Position numbers and translations under genes: made by a program. A model generated the notes under the pieces. The model worked only from the letters and a program-made list of their open reading frames with translations, ran no database searches and had not been told where the DNA came from. From Allorhizobium undicola ORS 992 = ATCC 700741 (GTDB taxonomy: Bacteria > Pseudomonadota > Alphaproteobacteria > Rhizobiales > Rhizobiaceae), in the NCBI RefSeq assembly GCF_000621665.1, contig NZ_JHXQ01000029.1, positions 1 to 32,054 on the forward strand: a stretch of 32,054 nucleotides of DNA, written 5' to 3'. Below are positions 21,301-31,023 of the stretch, one piece after another. How positions within the stretch are numbered: the first letter of the stretch is position 1; each line of letters begins with the position of its first letter.

Positions 21301-23037
21301 ATGCAGAAAATTGCCAGTGACAAGGCGGGCGCGGAAGAATTGCGGCGGGCACTGGGGCGCAGCCGCAGTGGCTTTGCAGCGATCGGCCTGTTCAGTTTCT
21401 TCGTCAATCTTCTGGTGCTGACGGGGCCGCTTTTCATGCTTCAGGTCTATGATCGCGTGCTGGCGGCGCGGTCCGAGGCCACCTTGCTTGTGCTGTTTCT
21501 GCTGATTGTCGTGCTTTATGGCATCATGGGCGTGCTGGATCATGTGCGCGCGCGCATCTCGGCGCGCATCGGCGCGCGCTTTCAGGAAGAGTTCGAAATG
21601 CGGGTTTTCCGCGCCCTGCTGGAGCGCAACAGCCTGTCGCGGCGCGGCGTTTCGAGCGCCAGCGGGATGCGCGATCTCGATGCCGTGCAGAAAATGCTGG
21701 CTTCTCCTGCGGTGTTCGCGATCTTCGACATTCCGTGGACGCCGGTTTTCCTGTTCATCATCTTCGTCTTCCATCCGTGGATGGGCTATCTGGCCGTGGC
21801 GGGCGGCCTGATCCTGGTGGGGCTGACGCTGCTGAACCAGAGCGCCACGAAACGCCACCAGTTGCAGGCGGCGGAAGCCGGCCGCAAGAGCGATGAATTC
21901 ACCGCTTCCCTTGGCCGCGATGCCGATGCCGTGCGGGCGCTGGGCATGTTGCGCTCTGCCGCGCCACGCTGGCAGGCGGCCCGGCGGCAGGCGCTTCTGG
22001 CCCATATCTCCTATTCCGATGCCAATGGTTTTTACGCCACCGCCTCGAAAACTTTCCGCGTCTTCCTGCAATCGGCCATTCTGGCGCTGGGGGCGTGGCT
22101 GGTGCTGCGGGGAGAGATCAAGGCAGGCGCCATGATTGCCGGCTCCATTCTCATTGGCCGGGCGCTTGCCCCCATCGAGGCGGCAATTGGCCAGTGGAGC
22201 CTTGTGCAGCGCGCCCATGAGGGCTGGAAAAATCTTTCCACCTTGTTGCAGCAGGTTCCCGCCCATGAGGAGCGCACGGTGCTGCCGCGCCCGCGCGCCA
22301 TGCTTTCGCTGCAACAGGTGACAGCCGTTCCGCCGGGGGAGCAGGTTGCAACGCTGCGCATGGTCAGCATGGATCTTATTCCGGGCACCGCCCTTGGCGT
22401 CATCGGTCCCAGCGGTTCTGGTAAATCCACGCTGGCGCGGCTGCTGACGGGCGTTTGGCCGCTGATGGGCGGCAAGATCCGGCTGGATGGCGCAACACTT
22501 GACCAATATGGCGACGATCTGGCCGATCATGTGGGCTATCTGCCGCAGGATGTGGTGCTGTTCGAAGGCACGATCAGCGAAAATATCGCCCGCCTCGCCG
22601 GAAGCCCCGACCCGGAAAAGGTTATTGCGGCGGCGAAAAAGGCCGCGGCCCACGACATGATCCTCAAGCTGCCGCAGGGCTATGACACCCGCCTGCCCGC
22701 CACCGGCCAGCGCCTTTCCGGCGGCCAGAAACAGCGCATTGGCCTTGCCCGCGCCCTTTACGGCGATCCCGTCCTGCTGGTGCTGGACGAGCCCAATTCC
22801 AACCTCGATGCCGAAGGCTCGGAAGCGCTCAACCGCGCCATTCGCGGGCTGAAGGCGGCAGGTGGTGCGGCCGTCATCATGGCGCATCGTCCGGCGGCCA
22901 TCGAGGAATGCGAGATGGTGATGATCCTCGATCAGGGGGCGCGTGTCGCCTTTGGCCCGCGCGACGAGGTGTTGCGCAGCCATGTGCGCAATGCCGCCGT
23001 TATCGGGATGCCCGCTGGCAGCCCGCTCAAGCAGTAA
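21301..23037 (+). CDS. type I secretion ABC transporter (permease/ATPase), PrsD/PrtD type, 578 aa
   Basis: An N-terminal membrane domain with several hydrophobic helices (FAAIGLFSFFVNLLVLTGPL; LLVLFLLIVVLYGIMGVLDH; IFDIPWTPVFLFIIFVFHPW) is followed by the ATPase: Walker A GPSGSGKST (369-377), Q-loop LPQD, signature LSGGQKQR (472-479), Walker B VLLVLDEPN (D496, E497) and switch HR in MAHR. Half-transporters of this type dimerise in the inner membrane and export repeat-in-toxin-like proteins through an HlyD-type adaptor, here the next gene, and an outer membrane channel not seen in the window. The ATG at 21301 has AAGGATAGGA upstream; the frame is open to 21217. No obvious substrate gene is adjacent. 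Confidence 0.9.
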   Translation: MQKIASDKAGAEELRRALGRSRSGFAAIGLFSFFVNLLVLTGPLFMLQVYDRVLAARSEATLLVLFLLIVVLYGIMGVLDHVRARISARIGARFQEEFEMRVFRALLERNSLSRRGVSSASGMRDLDAVQKMLASPAVFAIFDIPWTPVFLFIIFVFHPWMGYLAVAGGLILVGLTLLNQSATKRHQLQAAEAGRKSDEFTASLGRDADAVRALGMLRSAAPRWQAARRQALLAHISYSDANGFYATASKTFRVFLQSAILALGAWLVLRGEIKAGAMIAGSILIGRALAPIEAAIGQWSLVQRAHEGWKNLSTLLQQVPAHEERTVLPRPRAMLSLQQVTAVPPGEQVATLRMVSMDLIPGTALGVIGPSGSGKSTLARLLTGVWPLMGGKIRLDGATLDQYGDDLADHVGYLPQDVVLFEGTISENIARLAGSPDPEKVIAAAKKAAAHDMILKLPQGYDTRLPATGQRLSGGQKQRIGLARALYGDPVLLVLDEPNSNLDAEGSEALNRAIRGLKAAGGAAVIMAHRPAAIEECEMVMILDQGARVAFGPRDEVLRSHVRNAAVIGMPAGSPLKQ

Positions 23038-23049
23038 GGGGTTTTCACC

Positions 23050-24375
23050 ATGGCTCTCATTTCGCTTACTCCTTCGAAAACCTCCAGCCCCTGGAACACC
23101 ACCGCCCACACCGCCCTTGGCTTCGGCACGCTGGCCGTGCTGGTGCTGGGGCTTGGCCTGTGGGGCAATCTCACCACCATTAACGGCGCCGTTGTCACCG
23201 GCGGCGCGGTGGAGGTGGAAACCAACCGTCAGGTGGTGCAGCACCAGACCGGCGGCATCGTCAAGGAAATCCTCGTCAAGGAAGGCGATGTGGTGCAGCC
23301 GGGGCAGGTTCTGCTGCGCTTCGACGATACGCTGGACCGCGCCGAGTTCAACATTGTCCAGAACCAGCTTTTCTCGCTGCTGGCAATGGCGGCGCGGCTG
23401 AAGGCCGAACAGCTCGATCAGGACGAGATCGCGTTCGATCCTGAACTTCTCGACCGCTCCCGCACGGATAGCCACGCGAAAGACGTGGTGGAGGGGCAAA
23501 AGATGCTGCTTCTGGCCCGACGCGAAAGCCGCGAAAAGCAGGTGGGCCAATTGCAGGAGCGCAAGCGCCAGACATCCCAGCAGGTGGAAGGACTGACGGC
23601 AAAGCTTGCGGCGCTGAAAGAGCAGCGGCGGCTGATCGGCGAGGAACTGGAAGGCCAGAACAAGCTGTTCAAGGACGGGCTGACCCAGACCAGCCGCGTC
23701 ATGACCCTGCAACGCGCCGGTGTGGAAACCGATGGCGAGATTGCCACCACCCAGGCCAGCATTGCCGAAAGCCGGGCCAAGATCGCCGAAATCGAAATCG
23801 CCATACTCAATGTCAGCAGCCAGGTGCGCGAAGAGGCGATCACGCAATTGCGCGAAAGCGAGGCGCAGATTGCCGAGCTGCGGCAGAAGCGCGCCTCCTC
23901 GCTGGAAACCTTGAGCCGCATGGAAGTGACCGCGCCCGTGGGCGGCGTGGTCTTCGGCCTCACCGTTCATGCGCTGCGGGCCGTGGTGCGCACGGCAGAG
24001 CCCATTCTCTATCTCATCCCGCAAAATGTGGGCCTTGTGATCAGCACCAATCTGCCGCCCAACGAAATCGATCAGGTGCATGTGGGGCAGAAGGCCGATC
24101 TGGTCTTCGGCGTGTTCGACCGCCGCCAGACGCCGGATATTCACGGCACGGTGGTCGAGGTTTCCGCCGATGTCTTCAACGACGAAAAAACCGGAAACAG
24201 CTTTTACAAGGCCAAGATCCGCCCGGATGAAGGCGAAATCGCGCGGTTGGGCAATGTGCATGTGCTGCCGGGAATGCCGGTAGAGGCCTTTATCCAGACC
24301 TCGGAACGCTCACCCATGGCCTATCTGCTGAAGCCCATGGCGCTTTATTTCAACAAGGCCTTCCGCGAAAGATAA
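23050..24375 (+). CDS. type I secretion membrane fusion protein, HlyD/PrsE type, 441 aa
   Basis: Twelve bases after the ABC gene, with AAGGGG upstream. A short cytoplasmic N terminus and one transmembrane helix (about 18-38, ALGFGTLAVLVLGLGLWG) are followed by a lipoyl-like half (QHQTGGIVKEILVKEGDVVQ), a long coiled-coil hairpin (about 110-300; the two halves meet around LKDGLTQTS region), the second lipoyl half (MEVTAPVGGVVFGLTVHALR) and a C-terminal beta-barrel domain. This adaptor connects the inner-membrane exporter to the outer membrane channel. Operon partner of the preceding gene. Confidence 0.9.
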   Translation: MALISLTPSKTSSPWNTTAHTALGFGTLAVLVLGLGLWGNLTTINGAVVTGGAVEVETNRQVVQHQTGGIVKEILVKEGDVVQPGQVLLRFDDTLDRAEFNIVQNQLFSLLAMAARLKAEQLDQDEIAFDPELLDRSRTDSHAKDVVEGQKMLLLARRESREKQVGQLQERKRQTSQQVEGLTAKLAALKEQRRLIGEELEGQNKLFKDGLTQTSRVMTLQRAGVETDGEIATTQASIAESRAKIAEIEIAILNVSSQVREEAITQLRESEAQIAELRQKRASSLETLSRMEVTAPVGGVVFGLTVHALRAVVRTAEPILYLIPQNVGLVISTNLPPNEIDQVHVGQKADLVFGVFDRRQTPDIHGTVVEVSADVFNDEKTGNSFYKAKIRPDEGEIARLGNVHVLPGMPVEAFIQTSERSPMAYLLKPMALYFNKAFRER

Positions 24376-24393
24376 GATTGGAACCATGCCCCG

Positions 24394-25371
24394 TCAGGGC
24401 CCGATCTTCGGGGTTTTCAACCCCTCGAAAATCGAGGGGGCGTCGCCTTGCGGGGCGTCCTCCTCGTCACCCTGCATGGCGCCATCGGATTGCAGGGTGC
24501 CATAGGCGCCCTTGTCCTGAAGGGCGGGATCCTCCGTCATGCCGGGAGCGGAGGGCGTTTCCCCATTGAGGTCGAGCGGCGGCTGCGCCTTGATCGGCAG
24601 CGGCACATAGAGCGATACGGTGACGATGACCGCGATGACGATCAGCCAGCTTCCCACGATGCGGGCAGGAATGACCAGCCACGCCCCCTTGAAGCAGCGC
24701 AACAGAAAAGCGGGCGCCAGAATGATCCAGAGCGCCGATAACACCGAGGCCGTGGCGAAGGCGGCGATGCCGACGCCGAAATCATCCAGACCGAGAAACA
24801 GCGAAAAGGAAAAGGCGACCAGCGCCGCCGCACAATAGACGGCCCGGTCCCGCCATTTTCCCGGCAGCCAAAGGCTGATGCCGCTTGCCGCCACGGCCAC
24901 GGGAGCGACCAGATAGAGGATCTCATCCAGGCCGCCTTCGCGGATCAATGTGAAGATACCGTCGAAAAACAGCAGCATGGGCAGCAGAACGGCCAGAAAA
25001 ATGCCGATGGCGAGCGCCATTTGCCGCCGTTTTTCCATCATGGCCACGCCCACGGCCATGCCCAGCATGGCCAGCACCAGATCATAAACGGAGAAGGTGA
25101 ACAGCGCGCCAAGCTCGGTAAAGCCGTAATCATGGGTAAAGAGCTGCGAAACGGCCAGCAGAAACAGGCCGAACCCGGCAAACAAGGCAGACGCCTTGAA
25201 ACGGTCCTGCCGCATGACGTGGCGGAACCATTCGCGACGCTGCGCAGCCGGATTTGCCTTTCCCGGATTTACCTTTGCCGGGTTTTCCTTGGCGGAAGGC
25301 GTTACCTCGGGCTCCCTGCCCTTCTGGCGGCGCTTGCGAGAAGCCCCGGCGGTTTTTTGCAGCTTGCTCAT
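24394..25371 (-). CDS. polytopic membrane protein of unknown function, 325 aa
   Basis: ATG 25371 (MSKLQKTAGASRKRRQKGRE) is taken because a GGGCAGG site precedes it; the frame extends to 25506 without better support. The first 60 residues are basic and Pro/Asn-rich with a small internal repeat (NPAKVNPGKANP). Then follow about seven to eight hydrophobic helices between about 63 and 265, and an acidic C-terminal tail of 60 residues (LNGETPSAPGMTEDPALQDK). It is convergent with the secretion operon. I recognise no family. Confidence 0.75.
   Translation of the reverse strand: MSKLQKTAGASRKRRQKGREPEVTPSAKENPAKVNPGKANPAAQRREWFRHVMRQDRFKASALFAGFGLFLLAVSQLFTHDYGFTELGALFTFSVYDLVLAMLGMAVGVAMMEKRRQMALAIGIFLAVLLPMLLFFDGIFTLIREGGLDEILYLVAPVAVAASGISLWLPGKWRDRAVYCAAALVAFSFSLFLGLDDFGVGIAAFATASVLSALWIILAPAFLLRCFKGAWLVIPARIVGSWLIVIAVIVTVSLYVPLPIKAQPPLDLNGETPSAPGMTEDPALQDKGAYGTLQSDGAMQGDEEDAPQGDAPSIFEGLKTPKIGP
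24421..24439. terminator. hairpin inside the 3' end of the membrane protein gene
   Basis: CCCCTCGA, AAA, TCGAGGGG: 8-bp perfect stem, 46 bases after the HlyD stop on the plus strand. It may terminate the secretion operon; no T-run follows. Confidence 0.4.
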
Positions 25372-25587
25372 CGCGCCTGCCCTTCCCGGCCGGTTTCGCG
25401 CCCCAAGAGCGAAACCATGCCTGTCCATCATCCAGGCATGATGGCGCAAGAGCGATGGCTCCCGTCCGGACACGACCTGCGGATGCAGCCGCAATCCGCG
25501 CCGCATCGTGAGGCTCTCTTCTCACAAACCGGCTGATTTGTCACCGTCAGGCAGGCAAAAGCTCAACACGGGCAAGCCGGGCCGGTT

Positions 25588-25725
25588 CACAGTACACGAC
25601 GCTACGGTTTTGCGTGTGGTTTACCCCCCTCTGTCCTGCCGGACATCTCCCCCTCAAGGGGGGAGATGCCTGGCAAGGCAGAGGGGGGGTAGGCCACACC
25701 AAATTCCTCAGCGTCGTGTACTGTG
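25588..25725. mobile_element. 138-bp palindromic MITE-like element (copy 1)
   Basis: Perfect 16-bp terminal inverted repeats CACAGTACACGACGCT (25588-25603) and its complement (25710-25725). The interior is a long imperfect palindrome around CATCTCCCCCTCAAGGGGGG. Flanks GGGCCGGTT (25579-25587) and GGACCGGTT (25726-25734) look like a 9-bp target duplication with one change. It has no coding capacity. It lies between the membrane protein gene and the TadG-like gene. Confidence 0.8.
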
Positions 25726-25755
25726 GGACCGGTTCCCACTTTTCCTGTAAATGCT

Positions 25756-27180
25756 TTATCTCGTCAGCCGGGCCATGCCGCTCGTCAGGTTTTTGGCAAT
25801 GGCGTCATAAACCGTCTGGATGTTGGAGGTAGAGGCGTTCAGCGCATAATCCGTGCCACTGGAGCAGGTTTTCAGGTTGGCCGTATCGGCATCCGAACCG
25901 TAAGAAACAGTATAGATCTCGATCCCGGCTTTCTTGATCGCCTCGCAGGTGGCAAGAAATGCCTTGGTGGCGGTGGTATTGCAGCTATCGGTCTTGTTGT
26001 TGGAGCAAAGCCAGTCGAGCTTGTCTGTCTCACTGGCCCCATTGCTGTTGACGCCGTATTTGACGTTCATTTCGCCGTCGGTCATGAAAATCAGCACCTT
26101 GCGCACCTTGCTGGAATAATCCTGCGGCACGCTGCCGCCCCAGGCGCTGCGCCAGCGCGGCGAAAGCGTGTACCAGCCCGCAACAATGCCTGCATCGAGC
26201 CGGGTCGAGCCTTCCGAGGTCATTTTGGTGACGGCCGAGCGCAGCGTGGCGAAATCATTGGTGAGGCCGATTATCGGCGGCGGGCAATAGCTGAATTGTC
26301 CTGCCGCGCCGGGATTGGTATCCATGGCCACAAAGCCCTGGGTGGACGGCGGCGCATCGCCCGTGGCGGTCGATGAGAAGCTGCCGTTTTCATAAACCTC
26401 CACATCCGCACGCGGCTCCACGCAGCCCGCCCAATAATAGTTTGGCTTGGATGTATAGGCATATTGGGTGGTGCTATCCACCCAGGTCGCCAGCGTATAG
26501 CTGGAGCTACCGTAATAGGAACTCATGGTGGTCCAGCGCGTCGGCACGGCGGCGCTGCCATTATAGGCGCGCAGCCATCCGGTTTTCGTCATGCCGAAAT
26601 TGACACGGCTGGAAAAGGGTACAATGGCAATACGGCTGTTGTTGATGGCCGCGGCATTATTGGAAAAATTGCCAAGAAAAGTCTGCACGGCCTTTTGCAT
26701 CGGGGTAAACCGGCCGTCTTCGCGCATCGAGCTGGAGACGTCCAGCACCAGCGAAACCTCAACCGAGGTCTGGCCAATGGCGGAACAGGACTGAACGCTG
26801 ACCGGCACCGAATTGACGGCGACAATCTGCATCAGCGTCGTCGCCACCGTCTCCTGAACGGTGATGCAGATTTCCGTCGCATCGCTGTTGACCGTCGGCC
26901 CGGCAATGCGCTTCAGGTCGGAACCGGCATTGGCAGCCAGATAGGTATCGATCTGGCTGGCAACCGTTGAAAGGCTGCTGCTGCCGGTATAGCTGGTCGA
27001 TCCGGCCAGAATGGCCGAATCCGCCGCCGATTGCGCATCGACCTTGCGGTTATAGGCGCGCGCAAAGTCGATCGACACGCCCACGGCCAGAATGAGCGGC
27101 ACTGCAAGCAGCGCCGACATGATCCCGAAATTTCCGCAATCGTCGCGCCCGAAGCGGGCAAACAGTGCCGACATCCGCAT
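25756..27180 (-). CDS. TadE/TadG-family pilus assembly-like protein with VWA domain, 474 aa
   Basis: ATG 27180 follows AAGGGG; the upstream extension to 27246 lacks a site. The N terminus (MRMSALFARFGRDDCGNFGI, then MSALLAVPLILAVGVSIDFA) is the single-pass anchor typical of TadE/TadG proteins of Flp pilus systems, followed by the usual RAYNRKVDAQSAADSAILAG. A von Willebrand A domain then follows with the metal-site motif DVSSSM (about 147-152), VPFSSRVNFG, the Thr/Asp segment LDAGIVAGWY and MTDGEMN. It is likely exported and anchored in the inner membrane with the VWA domain in the periplasm. No other tad genes lie nearby, which is common for isolated copies in rhizobia. Confidence 0.85.
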   Translation of the reverse strand: MRMSALFARFGRDDCGNFGIMSALLAVPLILAVGVSIDFARAYNRKVDAQSAADSAILAGSTSYTGSSSLSTVASQIDTYLAANAGSDLKRIAGPTVNSDATEICITVQETVATTLMQIVAVNSVPVSVQSCSAIGQTSVEVSLVLDVSSSMREDGRFTPMQKAVQTFLGNFSNNAAAINNSRIAIVPFSSRVNFGMTKTGWLRAYNGSAAVPTRWTTMSSYYGSSSYTLATWVDSTTQYAYTSKPNYYWAGCVEPRADVEVYENGSFSSTATGDAPPSTQGFVAMDTNPGAAGQFSYCPPPIIGLTNDFATLRSAVTKMTSEGSTRLDAGIVAGWYTLSPRWRSAWGGSVPQDYSSKVRKVLIFMTDGEMNVKYGVNSNGASETDKLDWLCSNNKTDSCNTTATKAFLATCEAIKKAGIEIYTVSYGSDADTANLKTCSSGTDYALNASTSNIQTVYDAIAKNLTSGMARLTR

Positions 27181-27481
27181 CCCAAACCCCTTCAGCCATT
27201 CGGCTCGTCCCGCATGGCCAGAGACTGGCTTCTTGGCGCGGTCCATCCATTTTGGCGCAAACCTATCGGGTTTTCGGTAAAGAACAGCAAAGATGTTTGG
27301 TTAAATTGAAAGAAAGATATTATTATCAAAGACTTATAAAAAAATCATTACATTTGTAATCGCAAATATGAAAAAATGAATCCGCGCGGCGCGCGAAGTC
27401 GCTGATTTAACGGAGAAAAAGCCGGAAGATCACGCCGGTCTGCCGCCGCTTGCCCTCCCCGCCAATACAGCGCCGGTCGGA
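27181..27481. other. intergenic region upstream of the TadG-like gene
   Basis: About 300 bases, AT-rich between 27280 and 27380 (ATTATTATC; AAAAAAATCATTACATTTG), presumably carrying the promoter of the TadG-like gene and the end of the ppdK transcript. I see no gene. Confidence 0.4.
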
Positions 27482-30154
27482 TTATGCTCTTGCGGCCGCC
27501 CGGATCGCCGCCTGTGCTGCCGCAAGCCTTGCAATCGGCACACGGAAGGGCGAGCAGGAAACATAATCCAGCCGGATGTCCTCGCAGAAGTGGATCGATG
27601 CCGGATCGCCACCATGCTCGCCGCAAATGCCGAGTTTCATGTCGGGCCGGGTCTGGCGTCCGCGCTCGGTTGCGATGCGGATCAGTTCTCCCACCCCGTC
27701 GAAATCCAGAGAGATGAAGGGGTCGCGCTCGATAATCCCCTTGCGCTGATAGGTCGGCAGAAAGGCGCTGGCATCGTCGCGCGACATGCCGAAGGTGGTC
27801 TGCGTCAGGTCATTGGTGCCGAAGGAGAAGAATTCGGCGGCTTCGGCAATCACATGGGCCCGCAGCGCGGCACGCGGCAACTCGATCATGGTGCCGACGA
27901 GATAGGAAATATGCAGGTCGCCTTCCTGCATCACATCACGCGCCACACGCTCGATGCAGGCCTTCACATAATCCAGCTCGGAGCGCAGCCCCACCAGCGG
28001 CACCATGATTTCCGGCTCCACCGGCGCACCGGTTTCTCTCGCGGCGGCAATGGCGGCCTCGAAAATGGCGCGGGCCTGCATCTCGGCAATTTCCGGATAG
28101 GAGATGGCCAGACGGCAGCCGCGATGGCCGAGCATGGGGTTGAATTCGTGCAGCGCCGAAACCCGCTCGGCCAATTGCCGTGGCTCCATGCCCATGGCCT
28201 GGGCAACTTCGGCGATTTCCTTGGCGCTTTTCGGCAGGAATTCATGCAATGGCGGGTCCAGCATACGGATTGTCACCGGCAGGCCATGCATGATCTTGAA
28301 CAGCTCGGTAAAATCGGCCCGCTGCATTGGCAAAAGCTTGTCCAGCGCAGCGCGGCGCCCTTCCTCGCTTTCAGCCAGGATCATGTCGCGCATCACATGA
28401 ATGCGGTCGCCTTCGAAAAACATGTGTTCGGTGCGGCAAAGGCCTATGCCTTCGGCCCCGAAGGCGCGGGCGGCGCGGGCATCCGACGGCGTATCGGCAT
28501 TGGTGCGGATCTTCATGCGCCGCACCTTGTCGGCCCATTCCATCAGCCGCGCGAAATCGCCGGAAAGCTCCGGCTGCATCATGGCCACCGCCCCCTTCAG
28601 CACCTGGCCGGAGGTGCCGTCAATGGTGATGACATCGCCCTTCTTCAGCTTCACGCCAAGGCCGATCAGCACACCGTTACGCAGGTCGATCCGCATGGAG
28701 CCGGCCCCCACCACGCATGGAATGCCCATGCCGCGCGCCACCACCGCCGCATGGCTGGTCATGCCGCCGCGCGTGGTCAGCACGGCCTCTGCCGCGTGCA
28801 TTCCGTGAATGTCCTCGGGGCTGGTTTCCACCCGCACGAGAATGACCTTGCGGCCTTCTTCCTCGGCAATCACCGCATCGTCGGCGGTAAAGACGATCTC
28901 GCCCGTGGCCGCCCCCGGCGAGGCCGGAAGCCCGGTGCCGATCACCTCCCGGTTTACCCGCGGATCGATGGTGGGATGCAGCAACTGGTCCAGCGAGGCA
29001 GGATCGATGCGGCTGACCGCCTCCTCGACGGTAATGACGCCCTCTTCCACCATGTCCACGGCAATCTTCATGGCCGCCTTGGTGGTGCGCTTGGCGCTGC
29101 GGGTCTGCAACATCCATAACGTTCCGCGCTCTATCGTGAATTCCACGTCCTGCACGTCGCGGTAATGGCGCTCCAGCCGCTCGCAAATGGCGGAAAATTC
29201 GGCAAAAACCTCCGGCATCAGCTTTTCCATGGAGGGCTTGTCGGAGCCGCAATCGAGCCGTCCCTGCTCGGTGATGGCCTGGGGCGTGCGAATTCCCGCC
29301 ACCACATCCTCGCCCTGCGCATTGACGAGAAATTCCCCGTAGAGCGCCTTGTCACCGGTTGAAGGATTGCGCGTAAAAGCCACCCCCGTCGCCGAAGAGG
29401 AGCCGAGATTGCCGAAAACCATGGTCTGGATATTGACCGCCGTGCCGATATTGCCCGGAATATTGTGCAACAGGCGATAGGTCACGGCCCGCGAATTCAT
29501 CCACGAGGCAAAGACGGCATTGACCGCGCCCCAGAGCTGCACTTCCGGATCCTGCGGAAAGGGCTCGCCCAACTCGTCCTCGATCATCTGCTTGTAGAGG
29601 CCGGTCACGCGCTGCCAGTTTTCCACCGTCATGTCGGTATCGTATTCGACACCCAGACGGCCCTTTTCGTCTTCGAGAATTTCGGCAAACACCTCGTGAT
29701 CGATGCCAAGCACCACATCGCCATACATCTGGATGAAGCGGCGATAGCTGTCCCAGGCAAAGCGGGCGTCAGCGGAAACCCGCGCAAGCCCCTCGACGGT
29801 GTCGTCGTTCAGGCCGAGATTGAGAACCGTATCCAGCATTCCGGGCATGGAGGAGCGAGCGCCTGAGCGGACGGACAGCAGCAGCGGATTTTCCGCATCG
29901 CCAAAGCGGCGGCCGGACATGCGCTCTATTCCCGAAAGCGCCTCGCGCACCTCACGCTTCAACCCCTCCGGCAGGCTGCGGCCATGGCTGTAGAAATAGG
30001 AACAGGCATCGGTGACGATGGTCATGCCCGGCGGCACCGGCATACCAAGCAAAGCCATTTGCGCAAGATGCGCACCCTTGCCGCCCAGAAGATCGACGTC
30101 CCCGGCTCCTCCCTCGGCTTTTCCCCCACCGAAGGTGTAGACCCACTTTTGCAT
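27482..30154 (-). CDS. ppdK: pyruvate, phosphate dikinase, 890 aa
   Basis: It catalyses interconversion of pyruvate, ATP and phosphate with phosphoenolpyruvate, AMP and pyrophosphate, linking glycolysis and gluconeogenesis. Visible domains: the N-terminal ATP-binding part beginning WVYTFGGGKAEGGAGDVDLL, with LGGKGAHLAQM; the phosphohistidine domain with GGMTSHAAVVARGMGIPCVV (His between Ser and Ala); and the C-terminal PEP/pyruvate TIM-barrel with EGIGLCRTEHMFF, MVPLVG, FSFGTNDLTQTTFGMSRDDA and the terminal VSCSPFRVPIARLAAAQA containing the catalytic Cys. Length is normal for bacterial PPDK. ATG 30154 (MQKWVYTFGG) is the family start; an open extension to 30205 exists. It is divergent from the IalB-like gene. 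Confidence 0.97.
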   Translation of the reverse strand: MQKWVYTFGGGKAEGGAGDVDLLGGKGAHLAQMALLGMPVPPGMTIVTDACSYFYSHGRSLPEGLKREVREALSGIERMSGRRFGDAENPLLLSVRSGARSSMPGMLDTVLNLGLNDDTVEGLARVSADARFAWDSYRRFIQMYGDVVLGIDHEVFAEILEDEKGRLGVEYDTDMTVENWQRVTGLYKQMIEDELGEPFPQDPEVQLWGAVNAVFASWMNSRAVTYRLLHNIPGNIGTAVNIQTMVFGNLGSSSATGVAFTRNPSTGDKALYGEFLVNAQGEDVVAGIRTPQAITEQGRLDCGSDKPSMEKLMPEVFAEFSAICERLERHYRDVQDVEFTIERGTLWMLQTRSAKRTTKAAMKIAVDMVEEGVITVEEAVSRIDPASLDQLLHPTIDPRVNREVIGTGLPASPGAATGEIVFTADDAVIAEEEGRKVILVRVETSPEDIHGMHAAEAVLTTRGGMTSHAAVVARGMGIPCVVGAGSMRIDLRNGVLIGLGVKLKKGDVITIDGTSGQVLKGAVAMMQPELSGDFARLMEWADKVRRMKIRTNADTPSDARAARAFGAEGIGLCRTEHMFFEGDRIHVMRDMILAESEEGRRAALDKLLPMQRADFTELFKIMHGLPVTIRMLDPPLHEFLPKSAKEIAEVAQAMGMEPRQLAERVSALHEFNPMLGHRGCRLAISYPEIAEMQARAIFEAAIAAARETGAPVEPEIMVPLVGLRSELDYVKACIERVARDVMQEGDLHISYLVGTMIELPRAALRAHVIAEAAEFFSFGTNDLTQTTFGMSRDDASAFLPTYQRKGIIERDPFISLDFDGVGELIRIATERGRQTRPDMKLGICGEHGGDPASIHFCEDIRLDYVSCSPFRVPIARLAAAQAAIRAAARA

Positions 30155-30512
30155 CGCCCGCCTCTTTCCCCCCGCATTCCCCTTCAAGGCGACGATGCGT
30201 CTCAATCCTCGCCCTGTTATCCGGGTCTATCCTATCCAGCGTGATTTGGAAACGCGGACCCTGACAAGTTTATAGTGCATTGCAGCATTATTTGGGCAGC
30301 CGCCTCATCAGGTGCAACATTCGCGTCGCCGATCAACATATCCTGAATACGACAGGCCTGCGACGGAACTCCTCCTTTCCATACAATCTGTTAGGGAAAA
30401 ACGTCGCAAACAGGTCAAGCAATTGTGAAGGGAAATTAACCTTCCGGAAAGGTTCCGGGCCCTCCTCTTCGCTAAAACTCCCGGATTGAAACGACGAATG
30501 GAGAAAATATCG
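30155..30512. other. divergent intergenic region between ppdK and the IalB-like gene
   Basis: About 360 bases without a supported gene. It must hold the promoters of ppdK (minus) and of the exported protein gene (plus). I see no clear palindromic operator. Confidence 0.4.
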
Positions 30513-31016
30513 ATGTCAGCCCTACAAACCATTCTGTTGACCCTTGCGCTGCTCAGCTTTTCGGCAAGCCTTGCCTCGGCGGCGCCGAAAATGGTTCGGC
30601 AGTTCGATCACTGGGGACTGTTTTCCTACAAGAGCGGCGGGCGCACGGTGTGCTACGTGCTGTCCGTGCCGGTGAAGGAAGATCCGGTGGGTGTGGATCA
30701 CGGCAGGAATTTCTTTCTGATCGCACCGAAATCCGGTGCGTCTGGCGCCTATTATCCGCAGGCCGTGATGGGCTACAGCGTCAAACCCGGCACGACCATC
30801 GACCTTGCCGTGGATGGCAAGGCTTTCGCCATGCTGCCCAAAGATAATGTGGGCTGGACGCGGCAGGAGGCCGATGACAGCCGGGTGATCGCCGCCATGC
30901 AGCGCGGTTCCGATCTCAGCATCAAGGCAACCTCGCGGCGGGGAACGGAGACACGCTACACCTATTCCCTCAAGGGTGTGTCGGCGGCGCTGAAACAGGC
31001 CGCCGCCTGCCGGTAA
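30513..31016 (+). CDS. invasion-associated locus B (IalB) family exported protein, 167 aa
   Basis: ATG 30513 has GGAGA eight bases upstream; longer frames start at 30498 and TTG 30486. A signal peptide is evident (MSALQTILLTLALLSFSASL, then ASAAP), so the mature protein is periplasmic or outer-membrane associated. The mature part has the IalB landmarks: FDHWGLFSYKSGGRTVCYVL, GYSVKPGTTIDLAVDGKAF, FAMLPKDNVGWTRQEADDSR, MQRGSDLSIKATSRRGTET, TYSLKGVSAALKQAAAC, with two cysteines (C46 region and the C-terminal one) able to pair. The family name comes from Bartonella; in most relatives the role is unknown. Confidence 0.85.
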   Translation: MSALQTILLTLALLSFSASLASAAPKMVRQFDHWGLFSYKSGGRTVCYVLSVPVKEDPVGVDHGRNFFLIAPKSGASGAYYPQAVMGYSVKPGTTIDLAVDGKAFAMLPKDNVGWTRQEADDSRVIAAMQRGSDLSIKATSRRGTETRYTYSLKGVSAALKQAAACR

Positions 31017-31023
31017 GGCAAGG

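Noticed and set aside
21274..24261. Very long open frame (995 codons) on the minus strand
   Set aside because: It is antisense to the ABC transporter and HlyD genes, whose motifs are unmistakable; long antisense frames are usual in GC-rich coding DNA.
27590..29119. 509-codon plus-strand open frame inside ppdK
   Set aside because: Shadow of ppdK; the composition is His/Gly-rich mirror sequence with no ribosome site.
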